From: Ectocarpus siliculosus
Lineage: Eukaryota > Sar > Phaeophyceae > Ectocarpales > Ectocarpaceae
Direction: 5' to 3'
Assembly: GCA_000310025.1 (NCBI GenBank)
Contig: FN649727.1
Coordinates: 7,869-71,868, forward strand
DNA length: 64,000 nt
The notes under the pieces were generated by a model. That model saw only the letters and a program-made list of their open reading frames with translations, made no database searches and was not told the DNA's origin. Position 1 is the first letter of the stretch. Every line of letters starts with the position of its first letter. A program made the translations under genes and the position numbers. Shown here one piece after another: positions 23,801 to 35,524 of the stretch.

Positions 23801-26800
23801 AGATGGCCCTCGCTGTCAATTCCAGCCTCATGGCGCTCATGAAAATGCAGGTATGCTTGTGGTGATACTCGTATGTACAATGTTTTTTCGGTGACCTTGC
23901 GTCTGGACAGCTGCTTTATGCAGCAGATAATCGCTTCGTCCTGTCGTGTGCCTTACCGTTGCGTACTATAATACTGCAGGATGGGAGGATGAGTCAGATC
24001 GGGATAGGGTTTATTCAGAACTGAACTGAGCGATGCAGCACACGAAAAGTCGCGAGTTCGCAGGCGTGACACTTTATACTCGGAGTAGTAGATTGCCTTA
24101 TAATAGTAGTGACCCTCATGCGCACCCTTCATTGTTTGCCGAGCAATAAAAGAGTCTAACGGCATGGCCACCAACGCCCACCCACCCACTCCGCAGATCT
24201 TCTGCACCGAGCCATACCGCGTGCCCATGGCGGGCAAGGTGGATGTGTGCCTCTTCGACAAGACAGGTACCCTCACTACGGACGAGCTAGTCGCTGTTGG
24301 CGTGGAAGCGCCGGCCCCTTCCCGAGGCGAGGGCTCCGGCGGCAGAGAACGCGGCGGCGATCGGAGCTCGCTGATGGACACCTTGGTTACCATGCGCGAG
24401 GCCCCCGCTGCCGCGACCCTCGTGCTGGCCGGGTGCCAGTCGCTGGTTTTGATGGAGGGGTCCGAGGCGGGGGACCCTGTGGAGGCGGCGGCGATGAAGG
24501 CCATCAAGGTGGGAGACAGAGTGAAGTACACCACGAGTTAAAGGTCGGCTCCTTGAGGTGCACGGTACTCCCTTTTGGCGCTTCGCCTTTTGACGCCCTT
24601 TTCTGAACAATCCGTTCACCGCGTTTTTACGTCACCTCTCTTGATGCCGTTGTTTCATTGTCTGTGAACGCGAAAGTGTTGTCTAGATGTGTGTATGTGT
24701 GTGTTCTCGAGATCGTTGCCTACGATGGCCGAGAAAGACCATTGTTTTGATACTGACTGAAGGGCTTGGAGCAAGCTCTTGCAGGTTTCCGTGCGATCCC
24801 AGAGCATCTCTGGGAAGATCTCTGTGCGATTTCTGACGATGTGCGTTGGGCATTTTCTCCTCGAGTTCGTGGGAACCTTCTGAGCGGCATCATACCCCCA
24901 GGATGAGTGCTGGCAGCGCGTGTAATTTACGTTTCACCGCTGTGCGTTGTGTTTCTCCTGCAGTGGGAGATCGTGCCCGGAGCGAGCAATACCTGCAGGC
25001 CGAAAGGCACCCCGGCCAAACCGGCAACCAAGGCCGGCCGTACGGCGACAGGAAAAGTTACAGTGGCCGCTCCCGCGGTGGCGGCAACTCCCGGTGAGGC
25101 CGTCAAGGTTGACGGGTGCTCGGTACCTGCACTGGACATCAAGACGCGTCATCACTTCAGCTCCAAGCTTCAGCGAATGAGCACCGTGGCCAGGACACAG
25201 GTGCGGTGGTCTGGTTTGTGTTGTGCGCGTACTGTGCTGTGCGGTGCGGTGTGTGGAGTCGCAGCTGCTAATCACCTGTGCAGGACACGGCAGCTGTTTG
25301 TTGGCACTTGCGTGCGTCGTGTATGTTTTCCATGGAGCTTTTCGTTTTTTCGCCTACTTTTGTAAGGGGGGTGGCGTCGTGTCTCCGCTGCCTTAAGATT
25401 TCGGGTGAGGTTCGTCATGCGCTACACAGCCCGTGAACTCAACCACAACGGGCTTGATCAAGCACTGCTGCATCCACACTCGCGCGCTGTACGTCATCCA
25501 CACCACCCAATCCTTTTCCTCGGTGGCCAGGGTAGCGGGAGTTGGTGGGTTCTCGTCAAGGGTTCTCCGGAAGCCATCGGCGCCAGGCTTCGTGACGGAG
25601 AGAGGCCGGCAGACTACGACGAGCGAGCGGCCCGCTTGGCAAAAGGCGGGATGCGCGTGCTGGCCCTCGCCTACAAGCGTCCTCGATCGGACGAGGAGGG
25701 TCTGGAGTGCGAGGAGTCGAGGGCGGTGGCGGAGCAGGGCCTGCGCTTTGCCGGCTTCGTGGCGTTTTCGTGCCGCGTCCGCAAGGATACGAGGAGCGTG
25801 GTCTTGCAGCTGAGAGAGGGCGCACACAGCGTCGCAATGGTGACGGGGGACGCCATTTTGACGGCGCTGCACGTGGCGAACGAGGTGAATCGAAGCCGAT
25901 TCGTTGGTTTCGCGTTGCGTTTGTTTTTCTGTTCTGTTTTACCGCTTGTGATTCCGCCGCTCCGGAATGCCGCCTGAGTTTTTGACGTTCAGAGGGACGG
26001 ATATGCTCCATGTGCAATGGTGACGGTCGTTCGACGTTGTGGCACGTTCGTGGCAGGGCAGCTCTAGATTGATTCAGTTCCACTTTCATGGTGATTCTAC
26101 TTTCATGGTGGGTGGGTGGCGTGGGTCATAGCTCAACCATTACCGCCCGTGGTTAGCTGTGCTTTTTTTTTCGATCTATGGCCCTTCAAGCGGGCGTTAC
26201 ACAGCACGTACCAGGTCGTAAGTTGCCGTGTCTGCTTTGTCTGCGATTTGCTACGGGAAGGAAGGTGTACTTTCTTTTTTTGAGTCCTCGCGACGGCCAA
26301 TAACTCTCTGGCGTCAATTACTCCACGGGGCTGACACTTTCTGGACTGTTGGTGTGCTTTTCTACCCCTTGGCTGTGCTACTGTACTCTCCCGTTACTAC
26401 GTCACCAGGTGGGCATCACCCTCAGGAACGCTTCCAAGGACGCCCAGCCTCTCCCCATTTTGACCCTTGAGGCTCTGGGCTCGAGCGAGGGGGGTGGCTT
26501 GGTGTGGAAAAGCTACGACACGGGTTTGGTTGAGGGGCCCTTCCGACCCGAGCACATCTACATCCTTAGCCTGACCCATTCATTGGCGGTGACGGGCAAG
26601 GTGCTCGTAGCAGCGCTCGAGAAGTTCCCCAGCTTCTCCAAGAGTCTTCAGTACTTGAAGGTTCGTGTTTTGGGTTTTCGTGGGTGTCGAGGTGTGCGCC
26701 AGCCTGGCACGAGTGTTGGTACAATGCCAATGCGATGCAAACGGTGGGCGTTGTGTGTCGTCCGTTGTGTGTGTGGTGCAGCAGTATGCGCAGGAAGAAC

Positions 26801-29800
26801 ATACGACGTTTGCCTAGGACATTTCATGCTATTTTGTTTGGCGCCCTGCCCCCGGCTAACCCTGAGTTAGGGTTCGTTAGACGGTTCCGCTTCCAGGCAT
26901 TAATTTCACTATGAAAGCACGCGTGTGATGCAGTAGCTCTTATACTAAGCTCTTCTTCTCTTCTTCCGTACCAAGGGCACCGTTCACTTGTCTCGAAGAG
27001 TCTCGAGTGGCGTTGAGATGCCCGACGCTGACAAAATGCTTGCTTGCTGTACCATCACTCGTTTCGGCCAGACGTAGATACCTTTTGCCCAACCGTGTGG
27101 CACCCGTGGCGTGCTGTGCAGCTGCGGCAGGGGGTCGAAACCGATCTCTCTCGCCGAGATGACCACACTCTTGGGGCTCCTCTGTCGCGAAACTGGGCCA
27201 TCGTCTGAGCCGTCACGTAATGTTCGGTGTTGCATAGTTAACGTCCGTTTTGCCTCGGCCTGAATGAAACGTGTTGTATTGTGCCAGGTGTTCGCGAGGA
27301 TGACGCCAGACGAGAAGGAGACGCTTGTGCTGGCCCTCAAGGATTCCGGCAGGACTTGCATGATGTGCGGGGACGGTGCCAACGACGTCGGTGCTCTCAA
27401 ACAGGCGCAGGTATGATACGTACTGTTGGTCGGTCTAGAGCTTGTCTGGTGTCTACCATCGTGCACTCACGCCCATAGATTCCGACACGCACGGTGAAGC
27501 TTCTTGTCTGTTGCTTGCCTTGTGACGCTTGCCTCTTGTCAACACGTGCGTGAACCTCAACTGAGGCTAGCGGCAACCGTTGGAGTGAGAGACTCCCCGA
27601 TTTACGTAGATCGGTCATGTGTTTCCCATGGTGCGCCTCTGCTGTAGTGGTTTAAGATCTATTGTTTGGCGTGCGGTTCAAGTTACCTTCACCTGCACGC
27701 ATCGAGCTTGTTTCATACCACATGCTATGATTGTCTGGTTGGAGAACAAGTGACAGTATGTCGTACGAGTCTCCTCTACTGTCTGGTGGCTTGTGCGGTA
27801 TCGCTCCTCCGAGTGTGGAGTGCTTGTCTTGCCAGCGTTGGCCACCGACGATACCAGAAAGACTTTACGAACTGATGGACGAAGGACGTGCTATACAAGT
27901 AAAGACCAAGCCGACCACAAGCCATGAGTTGAGAAGAGATGTTCTTGTCGCCCTCAAGAGTATGACGGATCTTAATATCATGGCCCTTGCGGGTTGAAAC
28001 GTTGCAACCTGACCGGGCTCGTCCCAACACAAAGTCGGTCTACAACTACTCCTACGTTTCCACCTGGGGTGATGGTGATCTGCAAGCTTTTGTGTCATCG
28101 TACCGTGACAGTCCGGTGTGCCCTTCCCTACCTCATCGTTACCCCTTGTACTCGCCTCGTCTCGCCTCGTCTCGCCTCGTCTCGCCTCGTCTCGGTGTGC
28201 GAATGACTAACCTTAACCTTCTTTCTTTTCTTGTCGAGATCATCCATCCCACAATCCCGACCCTAATCCTAACGTGGGCTCTACAATAGGTGGGAGTCGC
28301 TCTGTTGGGGGGGTTCGGCGACATCAACGTGGATCGATCCAGCAAAGACGGGGGCGACACAACTGCTGGTTCAGGGACTCCCGGTTCGACGGCTCTGGCC
28401 ATCCCGCAGGGGGAACTCATGAAGCTGCGTGTCCCCGAGCTGAAGAAAAAGCTTGCGGAAGCTGGGGTCGATCTGGCCAAGTACCCGGGGGCGGTGGAAA
28501 AGACGGTGAGTGTGTCCTGTTTCCTTTGATTCTGGTGGCCACACTTCCTCCTTGCTGCTTTGACCAAGAGTGCTTGCCACCGTGTGGTTCCCTAACGTGC
28601 AGTTGAGGTTGGGAGGGTTCGAGGAGCGTCGAGACGTGTCGAGATCACCCTCTGCGTGAATTATGTGTTGCTGCAAGTCTGAACATGGGTCAAGATGTGG
28701 TTTTTCACGCGGCAAATATTGGTCCACCTTACCGACCAGCGGTGTCATGCGGTCGTGATGGAAACGGGGAAAAATAATAATATTCCGCCATAGATTTCGC
28801 TTGGAACAACGTACCGTAATATTGTGGGATGTTCCGCGGTGCTGTGCGGGTTGACTTTTTGCATTTTGCAGGACTTGGTGAAACTGTACATGCGAGCGGT
28901 GCAGAGAAAGCCTGCTGCTGCGACCGGCGGGGACCCTTCCTCGAAAGACTTGTCCAAGATGACGCCGGCGGAAAAGAAGAAAGAAATCGCCCGTCGCAGA
29001 GCAGAGGCCCAGAAAGAGAAGGTACGCACAACATAGTGACGCACATACGTAGTGAAACTTGTTTTGCTCATGGCTTGGATCATTGACAGGAAGCCGCCCC
29101 CGTTTTTTTTTGTCGCCCTGGTATCGTTCCAGCTGGTCTTACTGTCGTCGTTTGGCGCTTTTGTCTCATGCGCATGAATGGTGCCATCGACTATAGTAAC
29201 CTCGCGTTGACGCATTGACACGGTGACCCGACAGGTCGAGCAGTACCAGAGGCGAGTAGCAGAGTTGACCGCGGCTGGGGAGAGCTGGGCGACAGTCAAG
29301 GTGCGTTGTGGTTGTGATTTCCATACGGTTTGGTCTTCGAAGAAAGTCACCAATAATCTGCCACTTCCGTACTTTGGAGTTCCAAACCCCAGAGTAATTT
29401 TGACCCGGCTGTCGCAAGCCCTCCGTATGAAGGTTTGCAGTACGGTGTACGTGCTCAGGGTTGTGTGTTGAGTTTTCTTGACGAAGGGAACCCACATCAG
29501 TTGGAATGGAATAGTGAAATTGTGGTTCTCATGCTCGGTTCACGCTTTTCCCTGATATTCATTCGCATTTAAACCCACCAACGCTGCGGTGGTTGTCCTG
29601 CCATTGTGCTATGCATACGTCAGGATGTCCTCGGTCCGGTGGCGCCGTATTTTCCATCTCGAAAATAGTTTTTCTCCTAGCTCCTAATTTTCGCTTCAAG
29701 TAGCTTGTTGTTTTGTGTCCATGCAGACCACCACCCACCTCACAGAAGGCCTAGAGTCGTGTATGGTATATTTGTGCTCGAGTTCGAGCCTGGATCACCG

Positions 29801-32800
29801 CCGTAATGAGGCGTTTTGGGGTTGGCTCAAGAGGAGATGGAGATCTGCTCAAGTCCCTTGGCCCTCACACTTTGACATGCCAGGCGAGAGATGTAGTCTA
29901 CAGTAGCGGTTGAGGAATCCGTCGTGACGTCATTCATCCTCCTATTTTCATGGTGCTTGTACCAATTCCCTCGTTGCTTGTTCCCTGTTTTCGTGACATC
30001 ACGGACACGCTACCGTATGGCATGGCATGGCATGGCAGGCGATCAAGGAGATCTACGCGCAAGACGCCGCGAAGGCCAAGGCAATGGCGACTGAGAGGAA
30101 GAAGAACGGGTCGATCGAGATGTCCGCCGCCAAGATGGCTGCCATGATGGACGAGGCCGGGGGGGGGGAGACCGGGGGCGATGTGCCCATGGTGAAGGTG
30201 CGCTTAGATGGAGGGAACCTCATGCCATTGGATCTCGCAAAAGCCATGATAAGATTCGAGCATGAGCTCGTGGTGCGCTGCAGTAGTGAGAGTGAGAGTG
30301 AGCGTGAGATTGGGGAGAGAAACGGGGTGGGTCGGGTGGGCGCGGAGACTATTTAGCACCCGGCGTCCCGCTACTATCCCTAACCCCATAGTGTTACGGC
30401 CCCGATTATTCATTTCGTGTGATTTAAGCGTGTTTGCGGAGAACGCCGTAGAATCCACTTAGTGAATGATTTTTGGTGAATGATGAATCACCCCGTCCTT
30501 CGTCTTCGGCGTTTCCTTGTGTATTTTTACACCACATGCATGCGCAGAAAAGGGGTATATTTATTCGCCATTCCCGGGCTATTGCAAATATCTTCATCTT
30601 CGCTGTCCCCTGTCGCCACTTGGGTGCTGTTGCTACTGCCTTCTGGCTGACCTGGCTCCTCACGGACAGATCGGAGACGCCAGCGTGGCTGCGCCGTTCA
30701 CTAGCAAGCTGCCGTCGATCAAGGGCACGGTGGACATTATCCGACAAGGGAGGTGCACGCTCATCACGTCCATTCAGATGTACCAGGCAAGTCGAGATTG
30801 GCTTGCACTACGGTACAGTAGTCGGTTGTCTCCCTTCATCCCTTCATCTCACCTTGGTTTGCCGTAGAACGCATGGCTGCTCCTGCGCAGTGTCGGTCTT
30901 CCTTTGACGGAATTTACTGGTTGGACATGATTGCGCATGTATCGTTGGGTTATAGCCACTTTAGAGTGCGAAACGCCCCTTTTACATCATGGGGCGTGTG
31001 ACATTCGTACGGAGTTCGCTCAACTCAAACCCCGCAATAATACAAGCCCACCACTCTGACCAAATTGGCCCGATTCTCTTCTTCTAGCCGGTATTGAAGT
31101 TACAGTTTAGGATGCATGAGAAGCTCCTCAGTTTGCGCCACCTACTGTAAATCAGTGCAAAAGGCCCTTCGGTGTGGCATAATTTACAGCTGCCATTATC
31201 TCGGGCATGACCATCAGTCGAATCTGCGTTCAATGGTGCGCTACATAGAAACTTCCCTTTTTTGGCTGAACCACGCCAAAGGGACATGGCAGCTCCGTTG
31301 ACGGCTGCTGCTCTGCGGGAAGCATCCGCGGGAGCCGCCCGAATGAACCGCACGAGGGGTCACAGGAAGGTTGGCTGCGCCCACCCAGTGTTTGGGTATT
31401 ACTGCTGTAACCATGTGCAGAACCCGGACCGACTTGTCTCGCCAAACCAACCCACGCCATGCCAGGGGCCAACCTTTTCCCGCGACCCCGCCCCGCTTCC
31501 CCGTCTCCTCCTTGCCAGATTCTGGCCTTGAACTGCCTGATCTCTGCCTACTCGTTGTCGGTGCTATACCTCGACGGCGTGAAGTACGGCGACAGGCAGA
31601 TGACGGCTCTGGGGATGCTCATGTCCGTCTCCTTCATCACCATCAGCAGGGCCAAGCCCCTGTCGAAGCTCAGCCCAGTCCGACCGATCACGTCTATCTT
31701 CCACCCGGCCCTGTTCCTCTCGATTCTCGGACAGGTATCACGAGAGTACCGCTTTGTGTGCGTCCGATTGCGTGTTGGAAGGTCAAACGAAGAAAACGAT
31801 CGTTGCATGTTGAAGTCGAGGTCTGGCTAGGTCAAGTGGGACACCGCTGAGCGCGCCTACTCTTGTGTGCTGTGCGACGATGGCAGCAGGGTAATCTTGT
31901 GACTTGTGACTTGTGACTTGTGACTGCGCGGCTTGTTGGTGGTGACCGCTCACGCCCCCTTCGGTGCTTGTGCCGCAGCAGCCAAATCTCTGTGACCGTC
32001 AACAACGCAGCCTTCCTCTCACCTGAATCATGTATGTAAGCTGCTGTTCCTCGAGATTCACCTGTCACCCCTCCTCTGCTTCTGTTTGTTTTTGTCGGGC
32101 AGTTTTCTCTTCATATGGGATGCATGGTCTATGCGGTCGCTCGTAGCAAGGAGCACTTGGAGGAAGGTTACGAGCCCGATCTCGATGGCGAGTTCAAGCC
32201 AAACATGATCAACTCGGTCGTGTTCCTAGTGGGAGCTGTGCAGCAGGTGCCCGAGTGTTTCCTAACGTCGTGGACTTTCATTTTGCTCTTGGCAAACTAG
32301 CTCAACAGTACAATAGTATTCTTGTATTCTTGTATTCGAATATGACCAGGATAGGGTGCGAGCCCATGTGTTGATCCAGGCAGCTTCAGAGCATCCTGAG
32401 AGGCCTTGTCCTGCTTGTCCTGCTTGTCCTGCTTGTCCTGCTTGTCCACAACGACTACCCTCGCTCTTCCCTTGCCGATGTCAACGTTAGTTACGGTGTG
32501 TGCCATGGTGTAATGTTCAACCTTCACCTTAGCCTGGAGACGGTACGCGAAGCCCACACCGCACGGGCAAGAATAGTTTACGCATGCGAAAAACATGAGA
32601 CTTGTTGGCAACGCGCATGTCTTTGGCGGAGAAGGGATACCTTTGTGATCCTGTCCTATCCTATCCTATCCGCCTTTTGTGACCGGTGCTCACAATGACC
32701 TCGCAGGTCAGCGTGTTCGTGGTGAACCTCAAGGGGAGACCGTTCATGGGGGGGCTGTCTGAGAACAGGCCACTCCTGTATTCCTTGGCAGCCACCTTCG

Positions 32801-34136
32801 CCCTCACGTTCATGAGTGCCAGCGAAACCATCCCTAGGGTGAGTCCCCTCGATCGACTAGACTAGGCTGCTGCTGTCATGGCCTCTGCTCTTCCTTATGC
32901 CTATCATAGGACTCGATGATTGCTCGAGCGGGAAGGGCACTAGTTTACCACAAACGACCCAGCTGAAGATACAAAGTGATCAAAGTATACGAAGATATTT
33001 CCGGCAGCATTTGCAAGGTGGGTGAGTTGCGTGGAGCGTTGTGGAATTCGATCCAGACGCAGAGTACACGAGTATCAAGCACCTTCACCTTCGTTCCTGA
33101 TTGTCGGGCGTTTGTTGTTTGGTTCATTGATGCTGCTTGCTTGGAGCGGGAACTAGAGCAGTCGCGTGGAAGCCTTCATGCCGAAACAACGTCTTGACTC
33201 GTACTGACTCGATCGGCCCACAGAGGCACACCGCGCCCAGCGTGGACCGCATGAGGGCGTACGAGCTAACTTGGCTTGTTCTCCCCTTTTTTCTTCTCCT
33301 TTTGCGTGTCTTTCCATTGTCAACTGCAGCTCAACAAGTGGCTACAGCTGGAGCCGTTCCCCGATGATAACTTCCGCAACGCCATCATGCTGGTGCTGGT
33401 GTTGGACATAGTGGCGGCCTTTTTGTGGGACAGGCTGATGCTCCTCGTCTTCGCGCCCAGGATTCTGTGGGCTTCTGTGGAGGGGACGACTTGGAAGGAC
33501 GTCACAAACGCCCTCAAGGTGGTGGCGATCTGCTACGTTGTCATCTACTTCCTCGCCACGGTAAGGAAGCCCTTTGTTTTTTTTTGTAAACAACTCTCGC
33601 GTTGTGAACTGGGAGACAAGACACGTTTGCTTGTCCCACGTCTAGCTATGCGCCGCACTTTAAAATAACATCGCATGTATGGTGATGCAACTTGGCATGC
33701 GTGTCCCCGATCCCCCGCCTCCTTGGTACAACTGCGGTGGCAGGCTAACCCGCGCGAGTGGTTTTGTCTCACGTCAAGAGGAAGCTCTTGTTCACGTGCT
33801 ATATGACATGACATGACATGTATTAATGGGCTTGGTAGGACGGCCGTGGTAGTGGTTTTCTCTCTTCACGCCATGTACTCCAGTGCTACAAATTGTTAGG
33901 AGCAGCAACAATGTCTACCTAGACCGGCACTACTGCTGTTCGCTTAACCATCTCTCGTTTTTTCGTTCTGTTTTTTTCGTCGATTTGCATGGGCGTGGCG
34001 GCTGGCACAACGTGACGTGGCGTGATTACAGGCCGAAGACCCCGAAGAATTCGAGAGGCTGTTGGCGGAAGAAGCAGAGGCAGCTAAGGAAGAAGTAGTC
34101 ATGGAGGCGAACGATGCAGCAGCGGGGTCGACCTAG
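17894..34136 (+). CDS. P5A-type ATPase (Spf1/ATP13A1 family), ER transmembrane-helix dislocase
   Basis: Twenty-two phase-consistent exons give about 1,512 residues: 17894-18034, 18422-19057, 19362-19534, 19928-20123, 22424-22501, 22932-23162, 23581-23850, 24197-24508, 24964-25200, 25531-25884, 26409-26660, 27288-27410, 28290-28505, 28872-29021, 29235-29300, 30039-30197, 30670-30786, 31519-31734, 32103-32246, 32707-32838, 33330-33560, 34032-34136. Motifs: TGES (362-365), the P5 signature PPELP (553-557), DKTGTLT with the phosphorylated Asp at 596, KGSPE (768-772) and GDGAND (988-993, usually GDGTND). The amino end ([10 protein letters not shown]) and carboxyl membrane part also match ATP13A1. 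Known family role: removal of mis-inserted or mitochondrial tail-anchored helices from the ER membrane. It is longer than the human protein (~1,200) through an acidic insert (409-485) and a SAP-like plus charged helical insert (~1042-1220). Intron 17 uses a GC donor. Confidence 0.95.
20699..21575 (+). repeat. four-unit tandem repeat (~230-245 bp) in P5A intron 4
   Basis: Units run about 20699-20940, 20941-21170, 21171-21413 and 21414-21575 (last one partial). Each contains a GCTACTCATGG word, a CGCCCGGGCACAAAT-like word, GATGAGCGGAAAAA, and ends in GTACAAAAA. Units differ by substitutions and small indels, so the duplication is not recent. Minus-strand frames through the array are repeat shadows. 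Confidence 0.9.
28151..28190. repeat. minisatellite, 10-mer CTCGCCTCGT x4
   Basis: Four perfect copies lie inside intron 12 of the P5A gene. Confidence 0.95.
31896..31924. repeat. 7-mer CTTGTGA x4
   Basis: A short perfect tandem array in intron 18 of the P5A gene. Confidence 0.9.
32405..32447. repeat. 9-mer TTGTCCTGC array
   Basis: About 4.7 perfect copies lie in intron 19 of the P5A gene. Confidence 0.9.
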
Positions 34137-35524
34137 CTATGTGCCGTGAGAGCGGAGGTTACCGCCAACAAGATCTGAGTGTGGCAGAGCTTTTCGAGGT
34201 CGACCTACCGAGGCCGAGCGGTTAGTGCGTTCGTTAGCCTGCTGCCTCAGAGTCTTTTTTGGTACTTCATTCAGGGAGAGTGAAACTACAACGCCCCATC
34301 ATCTTTGTTCAACGCCAGTCTTCGGTGTTTGCGCGGAAGGAGGGAATCATTTGTTGGAATGACGGCGCTCGTTTGTCAGGTGTTGATAAATAGTGGCAGC
34401 GGTAAGTACGTTCGTATTTGGAATAGGTGGTCCACTGTGTTGGAAGCACGGCAGAGAGTCTCTCGAGCTTGCGCCACGTGTAGTAAGTACACGGGTGCTG
34501 GTAGTCTTTGTCGGAATCAGTTGAGCGTGAGGAGCTGCTGGTCTTACAGAAGTCTAGTTACGTTTGCGCGTTTTAGTGGTTGTAAAAGACATTTTTGGGT
34601 AAGTTAGCCTGTGACCATGGGAATCGCTCCGTCAGGTGTTTGATCAGTGCGGACAGATGAAGGCACTGGGTGTAGAGAGATCGGAACGGTTTTTAATGTG
34701 AAGAAAACAACAAAAGAGAAAAGAGAAAGGGTCTCTAGTGTAGTATACATTCCATTGTAGCGTTTTCGAACCAGGCCGGAGTTGAAATTGAATCACACAT
34801 GGTGACGAGACGATGACATGTCAGGAATGTGTCATTCCTTAGGGGATCACCTAGCCTCGTGTTTTCCTCCGTTTTGCGTCCGTAAAAGCCACCAAGCGAG
34901 AAAATGATTTCCCGGCCGGCAGAGCCGACTGTGCGAATTTCCGAAAGATCTGCCGATGTACCCCCAAGCGTCGGGTTGTACAAGAACTTTCGAGTATCAC
35001 AACAGTCGCTTGAATATTTCACTCTAGGCGGGCGTTGACCGGTTAAGAATGGTCGTGAGCTCTGGCGTATGTTCCAGAGTGGCTTAAGTCGCTGGTCTTC
35101 ATTTCATTCACGCCAGCCATGTTTTGTGCTTGCCCACTCCCGTACCATCCGTCAGCGAGTATAATGTACCCCGTACGCCATTCGCGCCCACGACAAGATT
35201 TCATCATGCCCGGTGGCGGGACTCAGTAGGCGAGGTCAAGGGCCACCAACGTGAAGCAAACTTTCCCGCGCAAAAGAACAGATCATGTCCAAAAAGACGG
35301 GGGGGTTTCGGAAGGGCAGCCAGCGCCATCACGAAAGCTGCAGCATACTATCGCAGAGCGTCAAAACAGCAGTTGATTGTGTCGCACGTTTTGTCTAGCG
35401 TAGACTACACTTACTTTCCCTCTGGATGATTGCACGCAAAACACTCGAACTCATTAGACACACTTACGGGCTACCGCAACCGGTGACCCGCCGTTTCCGA
35501 GCGAAGGCTACTACGTGAAGGCTA
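34137..35524. other. convergent intergenic region
   Basis: The 3-prime flanks of the P5A ATPase and the minus-strand IQ/armadillo gene meet here. GGCCGAGCGGTTAGTGCG at about 34211 resembles the D-arm/A-box of a Ser/Leu tRNA, but no matching acceptor stem or T-arm is seen. Confidence 0.4.

Noticed and set aside
28745..29497. 250-codon minus frame
   Set aside because: It is antisense to P5A exons 14-15 and their introns, with no family motif.
34200..34260. Possible tRNA (GGCCGAGCGGTTAGTGCG)
   Set aside because: Only the D-arm-like part is present; no acceptor stem, anticodon arm or T-arm could be paired.
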